Origin: Paenibacillus kobensis NBRC 15729 | GTDB taxonomy: Bacteria; Bacillota; Bacilli; Paenibacillales; Paenibacillaceae | Assembly (NCBI RefSeq): GCF_004000825.1 | Contig: NZ_BILZ01000013.1 | Location: forward strand, 45,420 to 109,419 | Direction: 5' to 3' | Length of the DNA: 64,000 bases | Part shown: positions 51,502 to 59,027 of the stretch, in pieces | Numbering within the stretch: position 1 is the stretch's first letter | Layout: each line of letters opens with the position of its first letter | The notes under the pieces: generated by a model | Seen by the model: only the letters and a program-made list of their open reading frames with translations | What the model was told of the DNA's origin: nothing | Database searches by the model: none | Made by a program: the position numbers and the translations under genes

Positions 51502-52389
51502 TTGGCGAATCACAAAAGTTCGTTAACCGGTTTCCAGAGGGAGCCGAACGGCGAGTTATGGCTGTGGGACGACCTTCCTCAGCTCGAGATGGAGGTAGGC
51601 TACAAAGCGGAAGCAGTGCTTCATTACGAGCAGTCTGCATATCAGGAAATCAGTATCGTGGATACGAAAGGTTTCGGGCGAATGCTCGTGCTGGACGGAA
51701 CGCCGCAAGTTACGACGAAGGACGGCTTTATTTATAACGAGATGATTACTCATATCGCGATGACGACCCATCCTGCCCCGAGAAAAATCGCTATGATCGG
51801 CGGCGGAGATTGCGGACCTGCCGGCGAAGCGCTCCGCTACAACACGGTCGAACAAGCCGACATCGTCGAGATCGATAAGCGTGTCGTCGAGGTGTGCAAA
51901 ACGTGGATGCCGCATGCTGCCGCCGTTGAAGCGGACAAGCGCGTCCGGCTTGTCTATGCGGACGGATTCCGCTGGATTCAAAGCCACAAAAAAGCGTTCG
52001 ACGTGCTGCTGATTGACCGCTCGGATTCCTATGGGCCAGCGACGCCTCTGTATAAGCCTGTATTTTATCAATACGTGCATGACAGTCTGAAGGAGGACGG
52101 CATCGCCGTTATCCAGTCGGGATCGCCTTACTACAACACCGCGAGTCTCCGCAATACCGTTCGCAGCATGAAGAAGCTGTTTCCCGTTGTTCGCGTCTAC
52201 TTGTGCGCTATTCCCTCCTTCCCAGGCGGCGTCTGGAGCTTCACCATCGCATCGAAACGTTGGGACCCGCTCGAGGCGGACCTCTCCCGCCTGCAGTGCG
52301 AGCATACCCAATACATCAACGCGCCATTATTTCGCTCCTGTTTCCAGTTGCCTAGCTACGTAAGCCGACTCTTATCATCTGAATCGTAA
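51502..52389 (+). CDS. Spermidine-synthase-like aminopropyltransferase homologue
   Basis: The 295-residue protein keeps the SpeE fold: Y-Q-E-I-S-I-V-D-T-K-G-F-G-R-M-L-V-L-D-G-T-P-Q, M-I-G-G-G-D-C-G-P (SAM-type motif), V-E-I-D-K-R-V-V-E-V and L-L-I-D-R-S-D-S-Y-G-P-A. Two conserved features differ: the G-G-G-D-G-G loop is G-G-G-D-C-G, and the D-E-x-x-Y-H-E-M catalytic segment is D-G-F-I-Y-N-E-M. The protein may therefore use another substrate. The start is TTG with GGTGG-type site; no SpeD or SpeA gene is nearby. Confidence 0.75.
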   Translation: MANHKSSLTGFQREPNGELWLWDDLPQLEMEVGYKAEAVLHYEQSAYQEISIVDTKGFGRMLVLDGTPQVTTKDGFIYNEMITHIAMTTHPAPRKIAMIGGGDCGPAGEALRYNTVEQADIVEIDKRVVEVCKTWMPHAAAVEADKRVRLVYADGFRWIQSHKKAFDVLLIDRSDSYGPATPLYKPVFYQYVHDSLKEDGIAVIQSGSPYYNTASLRNTVRSMKKLFPVVRVYLCAIPSFPGGVWSFTIASKRWDPLEADLSRLQCEHTQYINAPLFRSCFQLPSYVSRLLSSES

Positions 52390-52410
52390 GCGGCCCGTCC
52401 CAGCAGCTGA

Positions 52411-52444
52411 ACAAAACAAAACCGCCGCACAGAATGCGACGGTT
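52411..52444 (-). terminator. Terminator of the polysaccharide-deacetylase gene
   Basis: AACCGTCGCA and TGCGGCGGTT (minus strand, 52444-52435 and 52429-52420) form a 10-bp stem with one G-U pair, followed by TTGTTTTGTT. It is 11 bp after the stop. Confidence 0.78.
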
Positions 52445-52454
52445 CTCAATAGCG

Positions 52455-53891
52455 TTATTGGAAGATAACGAATTTCAGATCTTGCTTCTTTAAGTATTGA
52501 ATGATTGCAGGCAGTGCTTCCACCGTATGTTTCTTCTCATGCAGAACGTAGATACCGCCAGACGGGTCTATCTTCTTGAAATACTCTATAATTTCATCCC
52601 GCGTATCGGCGTCCCAATCCTCCGGATCGCGGTTCCACATGATCACCTTCATGTGCTGCTTCTCGACTTGCGCTTCCAACTCGTCGTTGATCAAGCCGTA
52701 TGGCGGACGGAACAGCGTCACTTTCTTCACGCCGTCGCTCGTCAGTTCTTTGTTCGTCTTCAAAATGTTGCTGATCCCCGCATCAATGCTCAGATCCGTC
52801 AGTTGGCTGTGATCCCAGGAATGGTTGCCGACTGCCATGCCATGCTCGACGGCATAGCCGACTTCTTCCTCGAATCGGTCCGCATTCTTGCCGACGAAGA
52901 AGAACGTGCCTGCTACTCCCTCATCCTTCAATACATCGACAATCTGCTTCGTATAAGCAGACGGTCCGTCGTCGAACGTTAATGCAACATAACCGTTTGG
53001 AAGCTTGTACGTATACTCATCCGATGAAGCGGCAAACACTTCATAGCCGGACGCTTCCTTGTCCTCTGCCTTCGTCTCGCTCTTGGCCGGCAGCCTGTCG
53101 GCCGCAACGTTCCCGTCAGGCTGCTGCTCCGTCTTGCCCGGCTTGTCCGGTGCAGTCGGCTTGTCGGGTTGCTGGCCCGCCGCCAGTTCAACAGCCGGCT
53201 TATCGGATGGTTCAGACGCCGTCTGCTTCTCATCGTCCGATGAAGGCTGACTGCCCATGGCCACCGCAATGCTCGCCGACTCGATCTTCTCCGATTCGGA
53301 AGTGGCCGATCGCTGCCCGACTGCGTCCACCTTATCGATGAACAACAGCACATCGACTCTGCACAGCATAAGCAGAATCAATGCCGTGCTGAGCGCCATC
53401 ACCTTCCACGCCAATTGCCGCTTCCAACGCGATGAAGAATAGACTGTTCGGCGCACAGCAGAGCTGCGGCTTGCTGCCTTCTTCTTCGCTGTCTTCTCTT
53501 TCAGCGCTCCGCTTGCTGCTGCAGGCAGCGGCTGCACAGCGGCTTCCGCCGGCTGTGCGTCCTGCGGACGCTGTTTCAATTGCTTAATCTGCTGAACATA
53601 TGCTTCTGTACAAGCGAAGTATAGTTTCTCGCTAAATGTGCCGTTCGTTCGAATGATCGTGCTGTAGTACCCCTTCTGATAAGGGTCCCATTTGGGATAC
53701 AGCGACAATCGGATACGCGATTGTTGTCCTACCTGAATCGTTAACAGTTGATTGTACGTGTAGTGGTCAATTTCAATAGCATCATTGTTTACGGTTCCAT
53801 CCGTATAAGTAATGGCGATTTCAATCTGACAACGGGCAGACAACTGCTTGAGCGACAACAGCTCTATCATCTGAATGGTCTCGGTTTCCAT
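52455..53891 (-). CDS. Membrane-anchored polysaccharide deacetylase with cytoplasmic N-terminal domain
   Basis: Residues 1-100 are a hydrophilic beta-rich domain with no known motif (I-E-I-A-I-T-Y-T, L-Y-P-K-W-D-P-Y-Q-K-G). A linker with K-K-K, then a membrane helix (about 163-178) and a Thr/Pro/Lys-rich stalk lead to a NodB domain at 300-478. Its motifs are T-F-D-D-G-P-S (305-311), N-H-S-W-D-H-S (His357 and His361 as metal ligands) and R-P-P-Y-G (395-399). The enzyme would deacetylate cell-wall or exopolysaccharide GlcNAc on the outside. The cytoplasmic domain is unusual for the family. Confidence 0.88.
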   Translation of the reverse strand: METETIQMIELLSLKQLSARCQIEIAITYTDGTVNNDAIEIDHYTYNQLLTIQVGQQSRIRLSLYPKWDPYQKGYYSTIIRTNGTFSEKLYFACTEAYVQQIKQLKQRPQDAQPAEAAVQPLPAAASGALKEKTAKKKAASRSSAVRRTVYSSSRWKRQLAWKVMALSTALILLMLCRVDVLLFIDKVDAVGQRSATSESEKIESASIAVAMGSQPSSDDEKQTASEPSDKPAVELAAGQQPDKPTAPDKPGKTEQQPDGNVAADRLPAKSETKAEDKEASGYEVFAASSDEYTYKLPNGYVALTFDDGPSAYTKQIVDVLKDEGVAGTFFFVGKNADRFEEEVGYAVEHGMAVGNHSWDHSQLTDLSIDAGISNILKTNKELTSDGVKKVTLFRPPYGLINDELEAQVEKQHMKVIMWNRDPEDWDADTRDEIIEYFKKIDPSGGIYVLHEKKHTVEALPAIIQYLKKQDLKFVIFQ

Positions 53892-53964
53892 ATCGTCCTC
53901 GTCTTTCCCCCGTCAGTGCCTATGCGGTCATCAAGTGTACTCAAGGATGCGATGATGTCTAGTC

Positions 53965-54681
53965 TTAGTTGTTGTTTTTGTTCTGTCCTAGCGGCGCCGA
54001 CATCCGGTTCGTAAAGTCGCTGATCATGTTGGCCAGATAAGTCTTCTCTTGGCGCATCGCTTCGTACTTCTGCTTCAGATGGGAGTTCTCCACCTCAAGC
54101 CGTCCAATACGGTCCTCGAAGTCGTTAATCAGCTTCACTTTCTCCGCCAACGCCTCGTTATGCTTCTGCAGCAAACCTGCATACTTCTGTTGCTCCAGAT
54201 CGATCGCGCTTTTCAGCTCGTCGATTTCGGATGTCATCGCGCCCTGCAGCTCGCGGTAATCCTCCATTACTTGATCGACCTTAAGATTTTTATCGGTCAG
54301 CTTGTGCTCTAAATCCAGTATGTTTTTTTCGCGGTCGCTAATTACTTTGTTGAGCGTTTTCACTTCTTTGTTCAAACGGTCCACATGGCCGTTCGAATGC
54401 GTCAGACGGTCCTGAAGCTCATGAAGACTTCGATCGGCATGCTGCCTCGACTGAATAATCTGCTCGACAGCAAAAATAAGATCGAGCGAGCGTTTATCCA
54501 TATGAGACTTGCTAACAGACGTCATAATCGACTGTGCTTCTTCCTCTTGCATGGAAGCGACGGCATCGCGCAAATTCTCCGCCTGATCTGCAGGCTGCTC
54601 CTGCTGTACGGCCATCTTATTCACATTGTTATCCGACTGCTTGTCGGGCGAATCTTTCTTGCGGAAGAAAGGAGAAATCAC
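53965..54681 (-). CDS. Coiled-coil protein of unknown function
   Basis: A 238-residue, Gln/Lys/Glu-rich protein with no cysteine and long heptad-like stretches from about residue 65 to 215 (L-D-L-I-F-A-V-E-Q-I-I, V-K-T-L-N-K-V-I-S-D-R-E-K-N-I-L-D-L-E). No enzyme motif. It starts with GTG, and its stop is 73 bp from the deacetylase start on the same strand, so the two may form an operon. Possible roles include a scaffold for envelope or division enzymes, but this is inference. Confidence 0.66.
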   Translation of the reverse strand: MISPFFRKKDSPDKQSDNNVNKMAVQQEQPADQAENLRDAVASMQEEEAQSIMTSVSKSHMDKRSLDLIFAVEQIIQSRQHADRSLHELQDRLTHSNGHVDRLNKEVKTLNKVISDREKNILDLEHKLTDKNLKVDQVMEDYRELQGAMTSEIDELKSAIDLEQQKYAGLLQKHNEALAEKVKLINDFEDRIGRLEVENSHLKQKYEAMRQEKTYLANMISDFTNRMSAPLGQNKNNN

Positions 54682-54730
54682 GTCCTGCTCATCACCTTTT
54701 CAGTTTGATATGTCAAAATTATTCATTTTT

Positions 54731-54757
54731 TGTCGAAGTCTATTAATTTCTATTATA
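54731..54757 (-). promoter_or_regulatory. Possible promoter with a Spo0A box for the coiled-coil gene
   Basis: A -10-like TATAAT is at 54757-54752 (minus strand), and TTCGACA, the reverse complement of the 0A box TGTCGAA, lies at 54737-54731 about 15 bases downstream. A -35 cannot be picked with confidence. Downstream 0A boxes often repress, as at abrB. Confidence 0.4.
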
Positions 54758-54829
54758 GAGGAATTGATAAAGGGCAAGACGAGACTTTGTGCCTAAATTT
54801 AATTGGGACTATTGTCCTAACGTTTATAT

Positions 54830-54866
54830 AAATAGAATAAGTGCGAGTGCTTTTCGCGCCCGCACT
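54830..54866 (-). terminator. Hairpin downstream of a possible small ORF
   Basis: AGTGCGGGCGC (54866-54856) and GCACTCGCACT (54850-54840) pair with one G-U and one mismatch, followed by TATTCTATTT on the minus strand. It would end a transcript coming from 54922-55119. Confidence 0.5.
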
Positions 54867-54921
54867 CCCTTTATTCCGGACCATAAGCCAGATTGTCACT
54901 CCGTCGGAATGACAAATAACG

Positions 54922-55119
54922 CTAAATGATAGCATGCTCCCTGCCGTCTGCCGGACTCTCCATGCCTTTGTCATCAAGGCCATCCAAGGCCATCGGTCCA
55001 AGCTGTTCCGGCTGTTCGGATGACGCCGTTAATGCTAGTTTGCTCCCTTCGATGGAGAGCCTCTTGCACCATTCTAGTAATTCCGAGTGCTGCGGTTGAC
55101 TTTGCCCAATCACAGGCAT
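54922..55119 (-). CDS. Possible small protein, 65 residues
   Basis: The ORF starts with ATG and is followed by a plausible terminator at 54830, which is why it is listed. It encodes M-P-V-I-G-Q-S-Q-P-Q-H-S-E-L-L-E-W-C-K-R-L and an acidic tail. There is no convincing ribosome site upstream, and no family resemblance. It occupies the otherwise empty stretch between the coiled-coil and MBL genes. Confidence 0.35.
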   Translation of the reverse strand: MPVIGQSQPQHSELLEWCKRLSIEGSKLALTASSEQPEQLGPMALDGLDDKGMESPADGREHAII

Positions 55120-55195
55120 ATAGTGAACTCACAAGATTCCATTCTATTGCCAAGGAGGTGAGCCGAAGCTTCAATGCAAGCTTTGGCGCTTCACA

Positions 55196-55930
55196 ATGAG
55201 AATAGCACCAGGCGTTGAAATGCTCGAACTTAGCGTGCCCGGCAGAGACTCGCTCCTTCATCCGACCGTCATCTATGACGAGAGCGGCTATGTACTGATT
55301 GATACCGGCATGCCCGGCAGCCGTGACAGCATAATCGGCCTTATTGTACAAGCAGGGCTCGAACCGGACAAGCTGCGCGGCATTATTCTGACCCATCAGG
55401 ATATCGACCATATCGGCAGTCTGCCGTTCTGGCTGTCGGCTGCGAAGCCGGCTGGACTTGACGTGTATGCGCACGAAGGCGACCGGAACGCCATCGACGG
55501 CAATGAGCCGCTGCTCAAAGTGTCACCGGAACGAATGGCAGGCCTCATAGAGGCAATGCCCGAATCCATGCGCGAGACGTTCAGATCGTTCTTCTCCGGC
55601 GACAATGCCAACGTAACGCATACGGTCGAGGACGGCGAGACGCTGCCTTTCGGCGGCGGACTGAAAGTGATCCATACCCCCGGCCATACGCCGGGACATA
55701 TTAGCCTCTACCACGAAGCAAGCCGGACACTCATCGCCGGCGACGCGATGGTCATGAACGGCAGCGAACTGAGCGGACCGAATCCGCCGTTCACACCGAA
55801 TTTACAGCAAGCGCACGAGTCGCTGCGGAAATTCGCCGCATACCCGATCGATAACGTCATCTGCTACCATGGCGGCCAATACAGCAGGGATGTGAACAAG
55901 CGGATCGCCGAGCTTGCTGAACAAGCATAG
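55196..55930 (+). CDS. Metallo-beta-lactamase-fold hydrolase
   Basis: The 244-residue protein has the MBL motifs I-I-L-T-H-Q-D-I-D-H-I-G (HxxDH variant of HxHxDH), T-P-G-H-T-P-G-H-I and A-G-D-A-M and Y-H-G-G. It resembles thiol-hydrolases and quinol-type MBL proteins. The AGGAGG is 37 bases upstream of the ATG, at 55153-55158, with a 9-bp hairpin (AAGCTT arms) between, so initiation may be structurally assisted. It lies immediately before an AbrB-type membrane gene, probably its operon partner. Confidence 0.85.
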   Translation: MRIAPGVEMLELSVPGRDSLLHPTVIYDESGYVLIDTGMPGSRDSIIGLIVQAGLEPDKLRGIILTHQDIDHIGSLPFWLSAAKPAGLDVYAHEGDRNAIDGNEPLLKVSPERMAGLIEAMPESMRETFRSFFSGDNANVTHTVEDGETLPFGGGLKVIHTPGHTPGHISLYHEASRTLIAGDAMVMNGSELSGPNPPFTPNLQQAHESLRKFAAYPIDNVICYHGGQYSRDVNKRIAELAEQA

Positions 55931-55951
55931 CTTGCGCCCTTGCCCTTGATC

Positions 55952-57067
55952 ATGAAACGAACCAGCTTGTATTCACACCCTGCGGTACGCCTTATTTTCA
56001 CAAGTCTCATCTCACTGCTTGGGGGCATTGTCTTCACGCTGCTGCATATCCCGCTCCCATGGCTGCTCGGTCCGATGACCTTCATTCTAATCGGCACCCG
56101 GTTCGTCCGGACGATTCAGCCATCATGGCCCAGACAGCTTCGGGATTCGGCGCTCATCGTGCTCGGTTACTCCATCGGCCTGTCGTTTACGGTAGAGACG
56201 CTGCATCAAATGGGCCATCAGCTGCCGACAATGGTCATGGCGACGATGCTGCTGCTGTTGTTCTGTGTCCTTATGGCCTGGATCATCACGAAAGTATCTG
56301 GCTTGCCGTTTCCAACAGTGCTCATGGGCAGCATTCCGGGCGGGCTGACTCAGATCGTCGTTCTGGCCGAGGAGACGAAAGGCATCGACTTAACCGTTGT
56401 GACCTTCCTGCAAGTGTCGCGTCTGTTGATGATTATTTTCTGCGTTCCGGCCATCGTGTTCAGTCCGCTGCTCGGCGCTGACGGCGCTGGATCCGCTGCC
56501 GCAGAGGCGATGGGCGGCATATCAGCCCGCTGGGGCGATATGGATGCCAGCATCCTGCTGTTCGCTGTGATCTGCGTAGCTGCCGCCCTGCTGGCGAATA
56601 AGATCCGGTTCCCGTCCGCCTTCCTGCTTGGACCGATGATCTCGACCGCCGCCCTTCATCTGTCCAGTGTGAGCAGTCCGGCGCTGCCGATGGAAGTGCT
56701 GGATGCGGCGCAATACCTGGTCGGCACCTACGTCGGGTTGCTGCTGAAGCCGGAGCAGTTGAAGAACAAGGCGCGCATCATTACACTTGCACTGCTCAGC
56801 GGCCTCACGCTCATTGTCGGCTCCCTGGGACTCAGCATGCTGTTGACGAAGCTGCATGACGTGTCGCCCGCCACTTCGTTCCTTAGCCTGGCTCCGGGCG
56901 GAATGGACCAGATGGGCATTATCGCCAACGAGATCAACGCCGACATCTCGATCGTGACGGTCTATCAGATATTCCGGACATGGTTTATCTATTTCGCCGT
57001 ACCGCCGCTGCTGCGCATGACGTTCCGGGCGCTGGAACGCCGGCAGCAGCGGCAGAAGACCTCTTAA
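55952..57067 (+). CDS. AbrB-family membrane protein (PF05145 type)
   Basis: About ten hydrophobic segments in 371 residues, with the two repeats typical of this AbrB family: L-L-G-G-I-V-F-T-L-L-H-I-P-L-P-W-L-L-G-P-M near the start and L-L-A-N-K-I-R-F-P-S-A-F-L-L-G-P-M in the second half. The family is named for ammonia-monooxygenase-like regulators but is a transporter-like membrane group; it should not be confused with the transition-state DNA-binding AbrB. ATG 55952 is chosen; an upstream TTG at 55940 has no site. It lies 21 bp after the MBL gene. Confidence 0.8.
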   Translation: MKRTSLYSHPAVRLIFTSLISLLGGIVFTLLHIPLPWLLGPMTFILIGTRFVRTIQPSWPRQLRDSALIVLGYSIGLSFTVETLHQMGHQLPTMVMATMLLLLFCVLMAWIITKVSGLPFPTVLMGSIPGGLTQIVVLAEETKGIDLTVVTFLQVSRLLMIIFCVPAIVFSPLLGADGAGSAAAEAMGGISARWGDMDASILLFAVICVAAALLANKIRFPSAFLLGPMISTAALHLSSVSSPALPMEVLDAAQYLVGTYVGLLLKPEQLKNKARIITLALLSGLTLIVGSLGLSMLLTKLHDVSPATSFLSLAPGGMDQMGIIANEINADISIVTVYQIFRTWFIYFAVPPLLRMTFRALERRQQRQKTS

Positions 57068-57091
57068 CCAAACCTCTACATTAGAAATAAG

Positions 57092-57140
57092 GAACAGGGG
57101 CAGTCCAGCAGCCGGATGGCGAGCGGGACTGCCCCTGTTC
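57092..57140. terminator. Long hairpin after the AbrB-type gene
   Basis: Perfect 15-bp arms, GAACAGGGGCAGTCC (57092-57106) and GGACTGCCCCTGTTC (57126-57140). There is no T run on the plus strand; the minus-strand side is T-rich (TTATTT). It may terminate by structure or stabilise the 3' end of the transcript. Confidence 0.6.
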
Positions 57141-57210
57141 TGAAGCGGACATATTAAATTAGGATTGGATATGCTACGATAGGCTTAACACCCCAGTGGG
57201 AGGACAAGAC

Positions 57211-57636
57211 ATGCACGAATCATCCATAGAATCGATTGAGCTGGAGCTCACTCTGCTCGCCCGGCGCATTACGTCTTTCTCATCCAATAAGAAGCTGGGA
57301 GATTTGGACCGCTCCGCTTATTTGCTGCTTGGACATATTGCTTCGATCGGCACTGTCGGGATCAAGACGTTAGCCGAACAGCTCCATCTCGACATTTCGA
57401 CAGTCAGCCGGCAGACTGCGGCACTCGAGCAGAAAGGTTATGTTCGCAAGTCGCCCGATCCGCAGGACCGCAGAGCCTATCTGTTTCATAATTCCGAGCT
57501 TGGCAATGAAGCCCTCGTAACATACAAACAGCGCAGATTATCGAGAATATCCGACCGGCTCAAAGATTGGAACGAGGAAGAATTGGAACGGTTCGGCGAA
57601 CTGCTCCGCAAGTTTAACGAGTCTTTATGCAATTAA
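57211..57636 (+). CDS. MarR-family transcriptional regulator
   Basis: The 141-residue protein has a MarR winged helix: L-D-R-S-A-Y-L-L-L-G-H-I, T-L-A-E-Q-L-H-L-D-I-S-T-V-S-R-Q-T-A-A-L-E-Q-K-G-Y-V-R-K and the wing P-D-P-Q-D-R-R-A-Y-L. ATG 57211 has GGGAGG 7 bases upstream. No transporter is divergent, so the target may be its own promoter or a distant gene; it lies between the AbrB-type gene and an SLH protein. Confidence 0.88.
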   Translation: MHESSIESIELELTLLARRITSFSSNKKLGDLDRSAYLLLGHIASIGTVGIKTLAEQLHLDISTVSRQTAALEQKGYVRKSPDPQDRRAYLFHNSELGNEALVTYKQRRLSRISDRLKDWNEEELERFGELLRKFNESLCN

Positions 57637-57640
57637 GGAG

Positions 57641-57677
57641 AAAGCAGCAAGGCCCGCCCAGGCTTTGCTGCTTTTTT
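57641..57677 (+). terminator. Terminator of the marR-type gene
   Basis: AAAGCAGCAA (57641-57650) pairs with TTGCTGCTTT (57665-57674) over 10 bp, extended by the nearby GGCC/GGC pairing in the loop, with a T run at 57671-57677. Confidence 0.82.
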
Positions 57678-57692
57678 GTTCACTCCTCCTAC

Positions 57693-57733
57693 GCAAAAAG
57701 GGGCCTTTGCTATAACAGCAAAGACCCCCTTTT
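57693..57733 (-). terminator. Terminator of the second SLH-protein gene
   Basis: On the minus strand AAAAGGGGGTCTTTGCT (57733-57717) pairs with AGCAAAGGCCCCTTTT (57711-57696) with a short loop and one bulge, then TTG. It ends the SLH gene at 57763. Confidence 0.82.
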
Positions 57734-57762
57734 AGTCATAAGACACGATTTAATGGTATAGC

Positions 57763-58896
57763 TTACCCAATGATAAAGGTTAGCTTAACTGCAGCGGTAT
57801 TGCCCGCAGCATCCTGAAGCGTTCCCTTCACTTCCAACCCGTTGTGGCCGGAATCCAACTTGGCTAGCGCATCGATCGACACGCCGTCACCCTTCTTATC
57901 GAGCGATGCAAGCTTCGCAATAAAATCAAGCGAATTCAATCCAGCCGTCAGCGATTGCGTGAACGACAAGGAAGAGAAGCCCGTTAAATCAATGCCTTCG
58001 ATGGAAGTAATCGTAAGAGTGGAATTCTCGCTCACGCTGATCGTTCCGCCAGTCAAATGAGTGATGCCGCTCAGATTGACCGTACCGTACACACCGTCGG
58101 TCACCGTGACGTTCTTGCCGTTAACCGCAGCTGCGGTGATGCTCGGCGCGGTCGTGTCTCCTGGGGAAGACGGATATGACGTCGACGGTTGATATGCATT
58201 TTTCGCCTCTTCCGCTTTTTTAGCTTCCTCTGCTTTTTTAGCTTCTTCTTCCGCCTTCTTAGCTTCTTCCTTTTTCTTATCCTCCGCCGCTTTGAGCAAC
58301 TCTTCGTGAGCTTGTTGTCCGCCGAATGCGCCTACGACAAGATCCGCGCGGGTTGCCAGAGCTTTACCGTCGGTTCCCTGCGGAAGAAGCTTGTTCTTAA
58401 CCGCTTGACTAATCGCATCGCTGTACCAAGGCTTGCCCGTTAAGTCAACCTGTACACCCAACCCTTTCACCAATGCGGTAGCGAATTGCCCCAGCGTCGT
58501 AGTGCCGGCTGGATCGAACGTACCGTCCGGCATGCCGTTAATTAATCCCGCTTTCCGCACTGCTTCGATATAAGGCAGGGCCCATCCATCGGCGGCCACA
58601 TCGCTGAAAGAAGAACTCGTTACCGAATTGTCGACATTGATGTCATAAATTTTGGCGATAATTTTAGCCATTTGTGCACGCGTCATATTACCGTCGATAT
58701 CGAATTGGCCATTGCTGACGCCATCGAATACGCCTTTCGCCAACAACGCATCGATCTTAGCCTTGAGTGCCGCATCGATACCCGCCAAATCTGTAAAATC
58801 TGCCGACGTCTTTGTCGCTGCATTGGCAACTACGCTGGGCAGAAGCAAGCTCAGACCCAATGGAATGAGCAGCAACTTTGAAAACTTCTTCTTCAT
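57763..58896 (-). CDS. SLH-domain protein with Lys/Glu/Ala-rich linker
   Basis: A signal peptide (1-27, ending V-V-A-N-A-A) is followed by three SLH-like segments in about 30-195: F-T-D-L-A-G-I-D-A, G-V-S-N-G-Q-F-D-I-D-G-N-M-T-R-A-Q-M-A-K, G-M-P-D-G-T-F-D-P-A-G-T-T-T-L-G-Q-F-A. A repetitive helical linker (E-E-A-K-K-A-E-E) spans about 208-235, and a beta-rich C-terminal domain may be Ig-like. The protein is secreted and likely held on the cell wall by the SLH units. It is 377 residues, with MarR on the other strand. Confidence 0.85.
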   Translation of the reverse strand: MKKKFSKLLLIPLGLSLLLPSVVANAATKTSADFTDLAGIDAALKAKIDALLAKGVFDGVSNGQFDIDGNMTRAQMAKIIAKIYDINVDNSVTSSSFSDVAADGWALPYIEAVRKAGLINGMPDGTFDPAGTTTLGQFATALVKGLGVQVDLTGKPWYSDAISQAVKNKLLPQGTDGKALATRADLVVGAFGGQQAHEELLKAAEDKKKEEAKKAEEEAKKAEEAKKAEEAKNAYQPSTSYPSSPGDTTAPSITAAAVNGKNVTVTDGVYGTVNLSGITHLTGGTISVSENSTLTITSIEGIDLTGFSSLSFTQSLTAGLNSLDFIAKLASLDKKGDGVSIDALAKLDSGHNGLEVKGTLQDAAGNTAAVKLTFIIG

Positions 58897-59027
58897 TTTC
58901 GTAACGCTCCCTTTTAATTAGAAATTTATACTAGTACATATTTCGGCATTATCAACTAATTTTGTTAAGATATCCGAGCCGTCTAGCGAAAAAAATTTCT
59001 AACCTAAAAAGGAACTGCCGCCCGTCC

